From positions 28,130,288-28,194,287 of the forward strand of contig NC_092676.1 in the NCBI RefSeq assembly GCF_964355755.1: 64,000 nt of DNA. The letters are read 5' to 3'. Source of the stretch: Antedon mediterranea (lineage: Eukaryota > Echinodermata > Crinoidea > Comatulida > Antedonidae). The notes beneath the pieces were generated by a model, which was not told the origin of the DNA, did no database searches, and worked only from the letters and a program-made list of their open reading frames with translations. The position numbers were made by a program, and so were the translations under genes. Of this stretch, positions 28,362 through 39,013 are shown in pieces (the stretch's first letter is position 1; the number at the start of each line of letters is the position of its first letter).

Positions 28362-31300
28362 TCAGTAATTTGCTGGAGCTACGGCCCCCAGCGGAGGCAA
28401 CTGGTTGTCACTCTTTAATTCATTGTCATTGTCAATTGAATGTCTACTGTAATGATAACAGCCAGAGTGTTCTTTTGTCGGAGTTAGCGTACCATCAAAC
28501 AAGTTGCAGATGAACATCGGTTTAACATACGGGTAACTATTAACTGACGTACATCCTATGGTCTTCATACATAATTTGACGCAGTATACATGAGATGATA
28601 CAACGAACGTCGACTGAGGGAGCCCTTGCACACAGATTCCAATTGCGGTTGAACGTATGGCGTATGACCCTATTAAACATAAAAGTATAACTTTAGTGTT
28701 TCAGCAAAGAGAATAATATAATGATAATTCAAGTTTATTTAAATTTGGTTCCCACTTAAACGCAACGCAAGAAATTTGACCAATCACGACGCGATGGATT
28801 AATCGAACTGCCACTCGCCATTGGTCAACTAGTTTGTGTTGCTTCTACGTCCCTTGTGTTGCGTTCTAACGGGAACCAAGCGTAAGTCCATCTGCCAATC
28901 AAATCATTGCACTAGTTAAACCATGTACATTAAAGAAGTAATGAAAAAATGTATAAATAGTGACCTACGTGTAACGCGTGTAGTGGGTATAGGCCTAGTT
29001 GTAGCAGGTGTAGTTGTAACAGTTGCAGTAGTAGCAGACGAAGTTGAAGGTAGTTTAGTCGCAGCTATAGTAGCAGACACAGTGGTAGCAGGTGTTGTAG
29101 CATATGTAGTTATAGCAGGTACAGTTGTAGCATACGCATTTGTAGCAGGTATAGTAGCAGACACAGTGGTAGCAGGTGTTGTAGCATATGTAGTTATAGC
29201 AGGTACAGTTGTAGCATACGCATTTGTAGCAGGTATAGTAGCAGACACAGTGGTAGCAGGTGTTGTAGCATATGTAGTTATAGCAGGTACAGTTGTAGCA
29301 TACGCATTTGTAGCAGGTATAGTAGCAGACACAGTGGTAGCAGGTGTTGTAGCATATGTAGTTATAGCAGGTACAGTTGTAGCATACGCATTTGTAGCAG
29401 GTATAGTAGCAGACACAGTGGTAGCAGGTGTTGTAGCATATGTAGTTATAGCAGGTACAGTTGTAGCATACGCATTTGTAGCAGGTATAGTAGCAGACAC
29501 AGTTGTAGGAGGTGTTGTAGCATACGCAGTTGTAGCAGCTGTTGTAGCAGACGCAGTTGTAGCAGACGCAGTTGTAGCAGGTACAGTTGTAGCATACGCA
29601 GTTGTAGCAGGTACAGTTTTAGCAGGTACAGTTGTAGCAGACGCAGTTATAGCAGGTACAGTTGTAGCAGACGCAGTTATAGCAGGTACAGTTGTATCAT
29701 ACGCATTTGTAGCAGGTGTTGTAGCAGACGCTGTTGTAGCAGGTACAGTTGTAGCATATGCAGTTGTAGCAGGTACAATTGTAGCAGGTACAGTTGTAAC
29801 ATGTACAGTTATAGCATACGGAGTTGTAGCAGGTGTTGTAGCATACTCAGTTGTAGCAGGTACAGTTGTAGCAGGTACAGTTGTAACAGGTTCAGTTGTA
29901 GCAGGTGCAGTTGTAGCAGATACAGTTGTAGCAGGTACAGTTGTAGCAGACGCAGTTGTAGCATACGCAGTTGTAGCAGGTGTTGTAGCATACGCAGTTG
30001 TAGCATACGCAGTTGTAGCAGGTGTTGTAGCATACGTAGTTGTAGCAGGTACAGTTGCAGCAGGTACAGTTGTAACAGGTACAGTTGTAGCAGATGCAGT
30101 TGTAGCAGGTGCAGTTGTAGCAGGTACAGTTGTCGCAGGTATTGTAGCAGGTACAGTTGTAGCAGGTACAGTTGTAGCAGACGCAGTTGTAGCTAGTGTA
30201 GTAGCAGGTGAAGTAGTAGCAGATGTTGTTGTAGCTAGTGCAGTTTTAGTAGGTGCAGTTTTAGCAGGTGTAGTTGTAGCAGCTGCAGTTGTAGCAGGTA
30301 CAGTTGTAGCAGCTGCAGTTGTAGCAGGTGTAGTTGTGGTCGTTAATGCCGTAGTTAAAGATACCGTTGTAGTTACGGATACTGCTGTAGTATGGTGTAG
30401 AAAAATACTAATTAATAATAACACACTGGTGGATAACATTATATGAACAGTCATTATTAAGTGATAAAGTTTAAAAAACGCACCCTTTTCGCAAATGTAA
30501 CTCGTCTCAAAACTGCATGAAACTGACTCCATCCTTCTTTGATTTTTGAGGAGTAATACACAATCTAGAAATGTAGAATTAGAGATAAATACATTACAAA
30601 TGTGTAAAGCAGTCATTGAATTCATCAATTTTTTGTTGATGGTGAAATGGCTTTTCGCCATTTCAAATTTTATTTCTAACCTTTGTGTAGATCTCCGTCA
30701 ACGAAAGTCAATTGCGTTCCTCCTGGATCTGACAGCCAAGTATAGGTATGAACCTATTACAAACAAAAACGTACAACACAGGTAAAACAAACGCGCCCGT
30801 GTAAAAAATTAGCTAATATTTAATACTCAGCTATGTAGCCTATACTCTATGATGTTTAAATCAAGGATATTAAAATACAATCCTAACCTAACTCGATTCC
30901 TTTACTAACAAATTAGGAATTAGGAAGAGCGCTCTGTACATATTATTTAAGCCGATTTTCCACTAGGCGAATGTGTTCGCCCAAATCGAAGGCGTCAGCT
31001 AATACGCATGCGTAGAGAACGATTTGGAAGATGGAAACATGAATACGCATTATTCGTACAAACTGGCGCTTTCGATTCGCGCGAACAAATTCGCCTAGTG
31101 GAAAATCGACTTTATTGCGATAATTATAGCCATCATAGCGACTTACAACCTTAAACAATCCTATGTAAGCGTAATTTGGTAACATCGTGGCTGAGATGGC
31201 TGTTACACGTTCTTGGTTCACTCCTGCGACAACCCCACCTACCTGAGTACATGCGCCTGCAGCGCTTACAAACGCTGTGAAATAAAACATAACGAATGAA

Positions 31301-32868
31301 TGGACCAAAAGAACATTTGCAAATAAAACAATTCTACTTAAAAAAATGGTGGAACAGAGCATATACATTGCATTAAGGTGTACTATACTGTATTTTTTGT
31401 ATAAAAATAGTTTGTTATTATTATTATGATTATTATTATTTTTTATATGTACACTGATTATGGAAATGAAATATTGTTATTGTTGTTCATGTTAACTTAC
31501 CTTTTTCGTTTGTGAAAACTCTGAAACATTTGCCGTCGACAGGTGTCCAGTCCAAATCACATGACACAGCATTCACGGACGATCTATACATCACGACCAC
31601 AACTGAAACGATACTGGGTTCATGATACAGGGAAACATGTGATACAAATTAGATGCTGTATTATGAAATATTCCTTCGAAACTGGGAAAATATCGTAGTA
31701 CATGTGGAGATACAGCACTGGTAATCGGGTAAGGTAGTTACACATCCATGGCTATTCTCGAAGACGTGACAAAAGTTTGGCTAAAAATGTACTGTCAAGC
31801 TTGGTTCCCACTAGGACACAACGCAAGGACGTAAGACGCAACGCAGGCGAATTGACCAATCAAAAGCAATGGATCATTCAAACTGTCGCTTGTGATTGGT
31901 CAATTCCCTTATGTTTGCGGCTTACGCCCTTGCGTTGTGTCCTAGTGGGAACCAAGCTTTATATGTGGTTTATGTCTTGAAACGCAAGTTAAATTTATAC
32001 TGGTTTACAATTAACTACATTAATTGTGAATAAAGCTTGGTTCCCACTAGAACGTAACGCAAGGACGTAAATGCAACGCAAGCGTTTTAACCAATGACAA
32101 GCGAAGTTATAGACAGTTAGCAATCACAAGCGAATAAGCCATCGCTTGTGATTGGTCAATTCACTTGCGTTGCGTTACGTCCTTGTGTTGCGTCGCCAGT
32201 GGGAACCACGCTTTAGAGCTAATAGGCCTACACTATGTAGAACTTTCTCAAAATGCTCTAGAAAGTGTTTTCTGTTTAAAACATATTGTAATAACTTATA
32301 CTGTGCTTCTCTGTGGGCAAATTTTAATCTATGGAAGCACTAAAGATGTGCTTCAACAATGCCTTACGCCCGCTCCTTAATAAACCTAGGTCATGCAGTG
32401 CCAGCACCATGTTTGTAGAAAACCACATCTGCTCGTTCTACGAGCTACAACGTAAGGACGTGGTATGGTCAGACAATATTGTCACAAAATGTATTTATGA
32501 ATTTGCTCTTCTTTCATCCATCTACATCGTAGATGGATGAAGGTATTGTTTTAACCCCGTGACTATGTGGCGTACGTTTTTTTTTTATATATTTATATTT
32601 TTTTGTTTCCTTTGTTTTTGAGCCATGGAGAATTAATTTTTTTTTCCGAAATAAAAGATGAATGAATGAATGAATGGATATCAATATGTGTGGTTTAGTA
32701 AGCGTTTCTTTCTTTCTGAAAAACAGTGCAGCTTTTTCGTACAGGTTCTATGCCTACCTAATTTCAACTTACATCAAGAACAAAGTTTGATTACACAAAA
32801 TAACAACTTTTAAAAAAATGTAGATACTTACTTAGAAGAAACGCAACAATCCGTCGACAGCGCATCAT
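28362..32868 (-). CDS. Lectin B: secreted CTLD / long mucin-like stalk / PAN-like protein
   Basis: Seven exons on minus: 32832-32868, 31501-31602, 31147-31274, 30681-30753, 30484-30564, 28969-30384 and 28362-28669; 2145 nt, 714 residues. The signal peptide begins MMRCRRIVAFLL. The lectin domain shows CDLDWTPVDGKCFRVF, AGACTQVGGVVAGV, YAYIGLF, TYTWLSDPGG and SCSFETSYICEK. It is compact, without a canonical EPN/QPD-WND calcium site. A single 1416-nt exon encodes ~472 residues of Thr/Ala/Pro repeat (ATTVPATT-like), presumably O-glycosylated, with five nearly identical 28-residue blocks. The C-terminal exon has six Cys in PAN/apple-like order (ICVQGLPQSTF, CVKLC, GCTSVN, FICNLF, SGCYHY). The last donor (GTAGGT at 28963-28968) is the least certain junction. 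Likely secreted; ligand unknown. Confidence 0.85.
28744..28882. mobile_element. MITE-2 copy in lectin B last intron
   Basis: Ends TTGGTTCCCACTTAAACGCA and TTCTAACGGGAACCAAGC; interior GACCAATCACGACGCGATG with TTGGTCAAC. Confidence 0.8.
29076..29495. repeat. 84-bp tandem repeats inside the lectin B mucin exon
   Basis: Five nearly identical 84-bp units (starts 29076, 29160, 29244, 29328, 29412), each 28 codons on minus. They form a higher-order repeat within the shorter 12-18 bp ATT/PATT repeats of the exon, so stalk length can change without a frameshift. Confidence 0.9.
30950..31111. mobile_element. MITE-4: TTA-flanked inverted repeat
   Basis: Termini AGCCGATTTTCCACTAGGCG and CGCCTAGTGGAAAATCGACT with TTA on both sides (30947-30949, 31112-31114). 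Inserted in the lectin B intron after exon 3. Confidence 0.85.
31798..31958. mobile_element. MITE-2 copy in lectin B intron 1
   Basis: AGCTTGGTTCCCACTAGGAC to GTCCTAGTGGGAACCAAGCT, arms well conserved, interior with GACCAATCA and TGATTGGTC. Confidence 0.9.
32034..32212. mobile_element. MITE-2 copy in lectin B intron 1
   Basis: AGCTTGGTTCCCACTAGAAC to CGCCAGTGGGAACCACGCT; same two-part interior as the copy at 19919. Confidence 0.9.
32215..32678 (+). mobile_element. LINE 3' fragment with AATG tail
   Basis: The plus strand encodes RSCSASTMFVENHICSFYEL and continues to a stop near 32540, resembling the C-terminal end of CR1/L2-like reverse-transcriptase proteins (SASxMFV then F-E-L-R-K). A T-rich 3' UTR and GAATGAATGAATG terminate it. 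It is 5' truncated and lies in lectin B intron 1. Confidence 0.65.
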
Positions 32869-32909
32869 GTTGTTAGCATTAGTCTACAGCATCAAGTGTT
32901 GGCAAGCAT

Positions 32910-33068
32910 TAGTTTTCCATTTAGGACGCAACCAACAAGGACGTAAGCGCACCGCAAGTAATTTGACCAATCACGACACGATGAATCATCCGAACTGTCG
33001 CTTGTGATAGGTCAACTCGCTCCCGGAGCGCTTACGTCATCACTTTGCGTCCAAGTGGGAACCAAGCT
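32910..33068. mobile_element. MITE-2 copy at the lectin B 5' flank
   Basis: Right end CGTCCAAGTGGGAACCAAGC is intact, the left end (TTTCCATTTAGGACGCAACC) is decayed. It lies within ~45 bp upstream of the lectin B start codon, so it occupies promoter or 5' UTR space. Confidence 0.75.
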
Positions 33069-33638
33069 CAATTTTGCTATTCATCACGTCACTCTTTCTT
33101 TAGTAATTTTACTTTATTTAATCATTGCTAAACTAAACACGATTTTTAATTTATTTTTTATAAAGATCACAAAGAAAGGGCACTACAGATTATAATATGA
33201 AAACCACTTAAATTTTGTTTGATATAATAACATCAAAATAACCGTTTATTATTATCGTTGACCCTGAGCAAACCATGTTGAGATTACGTGGATTGTTCAT
33301 TTTATTGTTAACAACAATTATCGCTAAAAAAAGAGTTGACGTTTAATTAAATCAAATAAAAGATAGTGTTGAAGTAATGTCACAAGTAGATATTGCAAGT
33401 TTCCCTGGTAATCACATTCAATGCGTTTATTCATTATTACAACATAAGATTAATACACACGTTTCAATTGTAATTAGTTAGCAAAACCTCTATATATGCA
33501 ATAAAGAAACAATGTTTTTTAAAACATTGTACAACTAGTTTTCAAAAACAGTATTATGCTTATTCATTATATGGACGCATTGAAGGCACATACGTTGTAT
33601 TATGTTATATTGTTTGAAGGTTTGCATGGCGAAATCGA

Positions 33639-34782
33639 ATGTTGATATAAAGTGTCTGGTACACCACGTATACTATAGTTCTGAAACATATAGTAGATTG
33701 GTGTGATGTTAATAAGTTGACAATTAATTCTAAAAAGACAAATTATATTATATTTTGTAATCAGCATACAATAATTGAAGTAAAGGGGGATATATACATC
33801 AAGGAATCAAAATTAGATGAAGTTGAAGCTACAACTTACATTGGGGTAGATATAGATAATAGACTTACATGGAAAGTGCATTCTAATAAGGTTAATAAAA
33901 TTATTAGTTCTAAGGCTGGTTTATTGTACAAACTTAAATATGTTGTACCCCAATCAATTTTGGTGCTTTTATATAATTGTTTTATTTTGCCTCATATTTC
34001 ATTTGCATTAGAAGCTTGGGGTAACACTTATAAAACTCATTTAAAACCAGTATATTTAACACAAAAACGTATTATACGCACATTGACTTATTCTGATAGA
34101 CTAGCACCAACATCATTATTATTCAAAGAACTTAAAATTTTAAATATTTATCAGCAGCATCAGTATTTAATTACTTTATTTGTTCATGATAGTTTACATG
34201 GTAAATTTCCAGATACAACTCCTAAATATTTTTTGTATATTAATTTTCGTTATTCATCAAGGTCTCAGACTAGAGAAAAGTTGTATGTACCAAAATATAG
34301 AACAAACATAGGACAACATTCCATCAAGTATTCTGGTGCAAAGCTCTGGAATGAAATCCCAGATGATTTAAGGTTTCTAACAAAAAGCAAATTCAAAAAA
34401 GAAATGAAAACATACTATTTGTTTGTATAGTGATACAGTATTTATTTATTTTATAAGAGAATTATATTGTATATATTTGAGAGAAAGTGTATTTAAAAAA
34501 AAAAAAGAAAAATGTTTATGTATATTAATTTTATTTTAGACAAGTTGCCCTAATTTATTTATATAACTATTTATACTTCAATGTTTAGGGGCTGAACTTG
34601 ATTAGTTTTAACTATTTTTTAGCCCTTCCCTTGATATAATTATTATTATTTGTATATTATTACAATGTTTATAATTTATATTTATGGGTAAATAAAGAAA
34701 GAAAGAAAGAAAGAACTGTTGAGCTCAACATTTATTTTCAGAACTAATATACGTGATGTAACGCAACATTTATATCAACGTT
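33639..34782. mobile_element. MITE-3 copy interrupted by a LINE
   Basis: The left arm AATGTTGATATAAAGTGTCT to ATAGTTCTGAAA and the right arm GAACTGTTGAGCTCAAC to TATATCAACGTT match the intact MITE-3 at 21517; everything between is LINE. The left flank (GAAGGTTTGCATGGCG) also matches the flank at 21620-21640. Confidence 0.75.
33687..34715 (+). mobile_element. 5'-truncated non-LTR retrotransposon
   Basis: An open frame to 34430 encodes the C-terminal part of a reverse-transcriptase protein: WCDVNKLTINSKKTNYIIF, YIGVDIDNRLTWKVH, SKAGLLYKLKYVVPQSILV, FALEAWGNTY, GAKLWNEIPDDLRFL. This is the thumb/C-terminal region of CR1/jockey-like LINEs. About 280 bp of 3' UTR and a GAAA-type tail follow. No stops or frameshifts interrupt the remaining frame, pointing to fairly recent insertion. 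Confidence 0.85.
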
Positions 34783-34937
34783 CTACATGTTATTGTTGAA
34801 TGTTTATTAACTGCTTACTACAACTATACAACAGAGCTTTCATCAGATGTCGAATCCTCCATAAAGTCATCGCACCGAAACAATACAAATTCAATTAAAG
34901 ACGATCGATCATTACACCTCGAATGCACTAAATTTAA

Positions 34938-35225
34938 AGTGTACTCAATTTATAATGGTAACACCCCGAGTGTACTTAATTTATAATGGTAACACCCCGA
35001 GTGTACTTAATTTATAATGGTAATACCCCGAGTGTACTTACTTTATAATGGTAACACCCCGAGTGTACTTAATTTATAATGGTAACACCCCGAGTGTACT
35101 CAATTTATAATGGTAACACCCCGAGTGTACTCAATTTATAATGGTAACACCCCGAGTGTACTTAATTTATAATGGTAACACCCCGAGTGTACTTAATTTA
35201 TAATGGTAACACCCCGAGTGTACTT
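34938..35225. repeat. 31-bp satellite (nine units) overlapping the lectin C 3' end
   Basis: Nine exact-length 31-bp units from 34938 to 35216 plus a partial unit, each AGTGTACTTAATTTATAATG followed by GTAACACCCCG, with only T/C and one or two other changes. The array abuts and enters the last coding exon of lectin C. Confidence 0.95.
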
Positions 35226-38200
35226 TTGTCGAAGTCGGCGTGTCATCAAACAAGCTGCAGATCCATTTTTGTCCGTCACGTGGGTATATGTTCACAGACG
35301 AGCATCCCTGCACCGTGTTGACGCTATGATGCTTGCAGATCTTGACGCAGTGGATATGAGATGGTACAACGAACGTCGATTGAGGTAGCCCTTGCACGCA
35401 GATTCCAATGCTTGTTGAACGTATCGCATATGGACCTGGTGTACAAAATTGTACTAAAACTTATAATGTAGGCCTACTTCTAAAAATGTATAGTATATTA
35501 ATATACGAACAATAACTTGACTTTTTATATATATACATTTTTGTTCTAGGCCTGTAAGCTCTTAGACTAAGATTTTTTTTTCTTTTTTTGCTAAGGATAT
35601 ATTGTGTCACCATGGTATTTAGAAATAAAAATGAATGAATGAATGACTTGCATATGCAATGTACATTGTTTTGTATTATATCGATTTCTATATCAGAAGA
35701 ATAAACATAAAAGTGACAGCATACCTGTTGCAAATGTTTTTGGGCCATCTGCGATAGTTGATGTTTTGTCTTGAGTTTTGACATGCGTGGTTGTGTGTTC
35801 TGTGGTCATTGCGTCCTCGGTAGTAGTCAAAACAGATGTTGTATCTTGAGATGTAACGACGTCGTCAGCAGGCGTTGTTGGGTCACTTGTCGTCGTGTGA
35901 TTTATGCATTCTCCAACCACTGCGTCCTCCTCGGTGGCAGTGGTTAACATTGTATCTTTAGTTGTGCCGACGTCATTCGTTGTTGTGTGTTCTTCAGTGG
36001 TCATTGCGTCCTCCTCGGTGTCCACTTCGTCCTCCTCGGTAGTAGTAGTCCACATAGATGTTATATCTAACTGAGTTGTGATCACATGCGGTGTTGGTGT
36101 TTCTGCTGCTGTATGTACAGTAATTTAAATAATTAATATTATAGGTTTATCGCTATATACTTCATGGTTTGTGTGAGATGGACAGGGGAAATAGTAGTAT
36201 TTAGTCTAAAATAACGAAAGGGAATTATCAACAATGCGATCCGTCGTAGAAGCGACGGAGTTTTAGTTTTAGTAAACCAAGTAGGTCGAGGCTACCAAAG
36301 TCAAATAATATGAATTGAGAAACTATAAGACTATAAGTATTATTTTTATACAAGTCAATAAAGAGGTTTTTACATACAAATATTGCAAACACCAATGTAC
36401 AAAATAAACCAAAACAAGATGTGTAGAATATCGAGAAGGGATGCTTACGTAGAGTGATTTGACAGATTCCATAGGCTATATAAGAACAGTCCTTCGACTC
36501 CATAAGTAAATCAGCTTTAAGAAATAGAACGCAATCTACAAAAAACAAAATTCGTTTTTGTTTATCAAACACCTCATTTCCGCCTCAAAATAAGATCTAA
36601 TTATCATAATAGTAAAAGTAAATATTTCTGGAACATCAATGTAGTTTTAGTGTAATTTTTTTACGATGAGACCCTGTAGAAATCTCAAAAGACCTTCTTA
36701 CTTCTACCATACCTATATTCAATGCCTCGCGCATTGTTCAAACAATCTGGTGACTTACCTAGTCCAAGATCACCATCTACAAATTCCAGAGGCTTCCCTC
36801 CGGGATCAGAGTACCAAACATACGTCTTAACCTAAAATAAATGTCACGGAAAAGCTAATAAGATAAATGGTCGATACAAATGAACAAAACGCCCTTATTT
36901 TTAATGAATTAATTTAGATATATTAAGTGTTGTATAGGCCTAATTAATTGCATTTATGAATAGTAACTGTCATTTAAATATATATTTTGTGGTGCCAGCT
37001 TATTTGATTCGGTACATCAAGACCTACCAAAGCTGCCAAACAGCCCCAATATCCCATGGCTTCATAAATATATATAAACATTCGGTACGATACATCAAAA
37101 CCCACCGAATCAAACAGACCATATACAGTCAGTGAAACCCTATATTATATGGCTTCATTAGGCCTAAACATTTATTCCACCGTCATGCTGAATATGGACA
37201 AATTATTTTACTAATAAGTCTATATTATATGTGCTAATCAAAATAATGTAAATAAGTGAATTACAGCTAAACCACCGGCGGTTGTTGTTTCTTTTCTGTA
37301 CCCTATCCAGGCGTTGTTTGGTATTATATTAGACACGGCATTGGCACGAACATCATTTATGCCCGCAAGTGTTCCACCTTCACGCAGACACATTTTGTAA
37401 GATTCGTAATAGTCTGCAATATAAAGTTTATTTTGATATAGTTATAGTTATTCGCGCGAATCGAATATTCATCTCATTTGGAGTGGTGGCATGCATGGCG
37501 CATCCAATCAAAACTCCTCAATGTTCGATTAACGACAAAGACAAGAAGATGCTCTCGCACGTTTATCGAAATAGAGATCGCTTCAACGAATTTGCGGACA
37601 TTTCATATTAGTCTATAAAATATACAATACATTACAAATAGTGAAACAAAAATAAGAGAGTCTAGGAGGCAAATATAAAGTAAAAGGAATGAAATCGCCG
37701 TAGATCAACGGTGAACATCAGTAATCATCATTGGTTACAAATCAGTGGTCCAGCGATCAATTATTCATAAACATTTATTTAGCCTAGATGTTATAAAACT
37801 AAATATATAAATGTGGAAATAAAACTTAAAGCATTAGATTACTATAGTTACTAAATAATTGTGTCTAAATCTGCCTAAAGCTCTGTCTACACTAAAAAAA
37901 GTGTGATGTGCCCAATATGGTAGTGATATGCCCAAATATGGTAGTGATATGACATCATCATGTCCATATATGGTAACATCATGGGCACATAAAGTTTGAT
38001 AGTTGAGATAATATGAATGTAAATAATAATAATTGCGCAACAAAAGAGAAAAAAGGTTTGATAGTGTAGACAGAGCTTTAGTGATACTTCAGAGTAACAC
38101 TTACTGTATCTACTGGTTATGGACTTGAAGCATTGGCCGTCAATTAGGCTCCAGCCTTGATCACATGTAGGCCTACTTGCATGGGTAAACAGACAAATGT

Positions 38201-39013
38201 TGATAACTACAGAAAACAATGAGATAAATTGACAAAATAATTAGCAAAATTACTTCACAAAATGTATTCGTTTTTTACACTTTAAACTGTTTGAAACATG
38301 ATTGCAGGAAGCTAAACTGTATTAAGCTTGGTTCTCTCTAGCGACCAATGACAAGCGATTGATTATTCGAATAATGGCTTGTCATTGGTCAACTAGCTTG
38401 CGTTGCGCGTACATCCTTGCGTTGTGCGTACATCCTTGCGTTGCGTCTCTAGTGAGAGATTTAGTGATGAATACTCAAAATATATAATTAGATACTAATC
38501 TGGCAAATTATTAGATAAAACAAGTAATAATCAATTAACAACATAAAAAAAACCCCAATTTATTTCAACACGGAAAAGCTTGTATCACCTCAAACCAGCG
38601 CCATGGTTAACATAAAAGGCCTAATTAAAAATAACACAATAAAAGAAAACAAATCAGTAGGCATGCAGAAACATAAACTAGGCCTACAATATAAAAGTAT
38701 ATACATTTGCATGGTATTGCATAATTTAGCACCGTGATATGGTCCCGTACTAATTTAAAAATCACAAAATAAAAGAAAAGAACAATAGTAGTAGGCAGAA
38801 ACATAACTTAGGCCTACAATATAAAAGTATATACATTTAATTTTAAAGTATTTACATTTGTATGGTATTGCATAATGTAGGACCGTGATATGGAAAATTG
38901 TTGTTATATCAGGGAAGAGTGTAATTTTACTTTTCCCTGGTTATATACTCCGTTAAAAATAACAATGTAACTCACTTACCTTGGATGAAAACGCAAAACA
39001 TAGTGGATAACAT
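35167..39013 (-). CDS. Lectin C: secreted CTLD / Thr-Glu-rich stalk / PAN-like protein
   Basis: Seven exons on minus: 38980-39013, 38105-38206, 37265-37413, 36759-36831, 36449-36535, 35725-36108 and 35167-35435; 1098 nt, 365 residues. The signal peptide starts MLSTMFCVFIQVINICLF. The lectin domain includes CDQGWSLIDGQCFKSI, CLREGGTLAGINDV, NAWIGYRKE, YVWYSDPGG and DCSYIAYGICQI; like lectin B it is compact and lacks the usual EPN/QPD-WND calcium site. The stalk (~128 residues) is Thr-rich and acidic. The PAN-like end reads ICVQGLPQSTF, CVKIC, GCSSVN, WICSLFDD and HSGCYHY, then KLSTLGVLPL and stop, which is encoded by the satellite. Exon 3 is 21 nt longer than in A and B, and its donor (GTAATT) is weak but gives the right phase. 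Confidence 0.86.
35560..35646 (+). mobile_element. LINE 3' tail fragment
   Basis: A T-rich segment, then ACCATGGTATTTAGAAATAA and GAATGAATGAATG, resembling the tail at 32640-32677. It lies in the last intron of lectin C. Confidence 0.5.
37879..38077. mobile_element. MITE-1 copy with internal insertion
   Basis: AGCTCTGTCTACACTA to TAGTGTAGACAGAGCT. The core is normal until CATAAAGTTTGATAG, which is followed by ~60 bp of extra AT-rich sequence and a repeat of GTTTGATAGTGTAG. Located in a lectin C intron. Confidence 0.8.
38324..38459. mobile_element. MITE-2 copy
   Basis: AGCTTGGTTCTCTCTAGCGA to GCGTCTCTAGTGAGAG. The right arm contains a direct duplication of CGTACATCCTTGCGTTG. Confidence 0.75.
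38910..38940. repeat. CAGGGAAGAG hairpin element
   Basis: CAGGGAAGAGTGTAATTTTA followed by CTTTTCCCTGG; a single hairpin inside lectin C intron 1. Confidence 0.75.

Larger units (their letters stand above)
33069..35166. other. Spacer between lectins B and C
   Basis: Holds a MITE-3 split by a 5'-truncated LINE (33639-34782) and the 31-bp satellite that runs into lectin C. No cellular gene found. Confidence 0.6.

Noticed and set aside
29801-30196. Cys/Ser- and Leu/Gln-repeat frames over the same exon
   Set aside because: Other-frame shadows of the same tandem repeat.
28923-30446. A 507-codon plus-strand open frame (Val/Ala repeat)
   Set aside because: It is the antisense of the lectin B mucin exon. 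Repeat periods divisible by three keep it open. No signal, splice or homology evidence supports it.
34938-35225. CRISPR-like regular repeats
   Set aside because: The 31-bp units are adjacent with no spacers, in a eukaryotic genome; this is a satellite.
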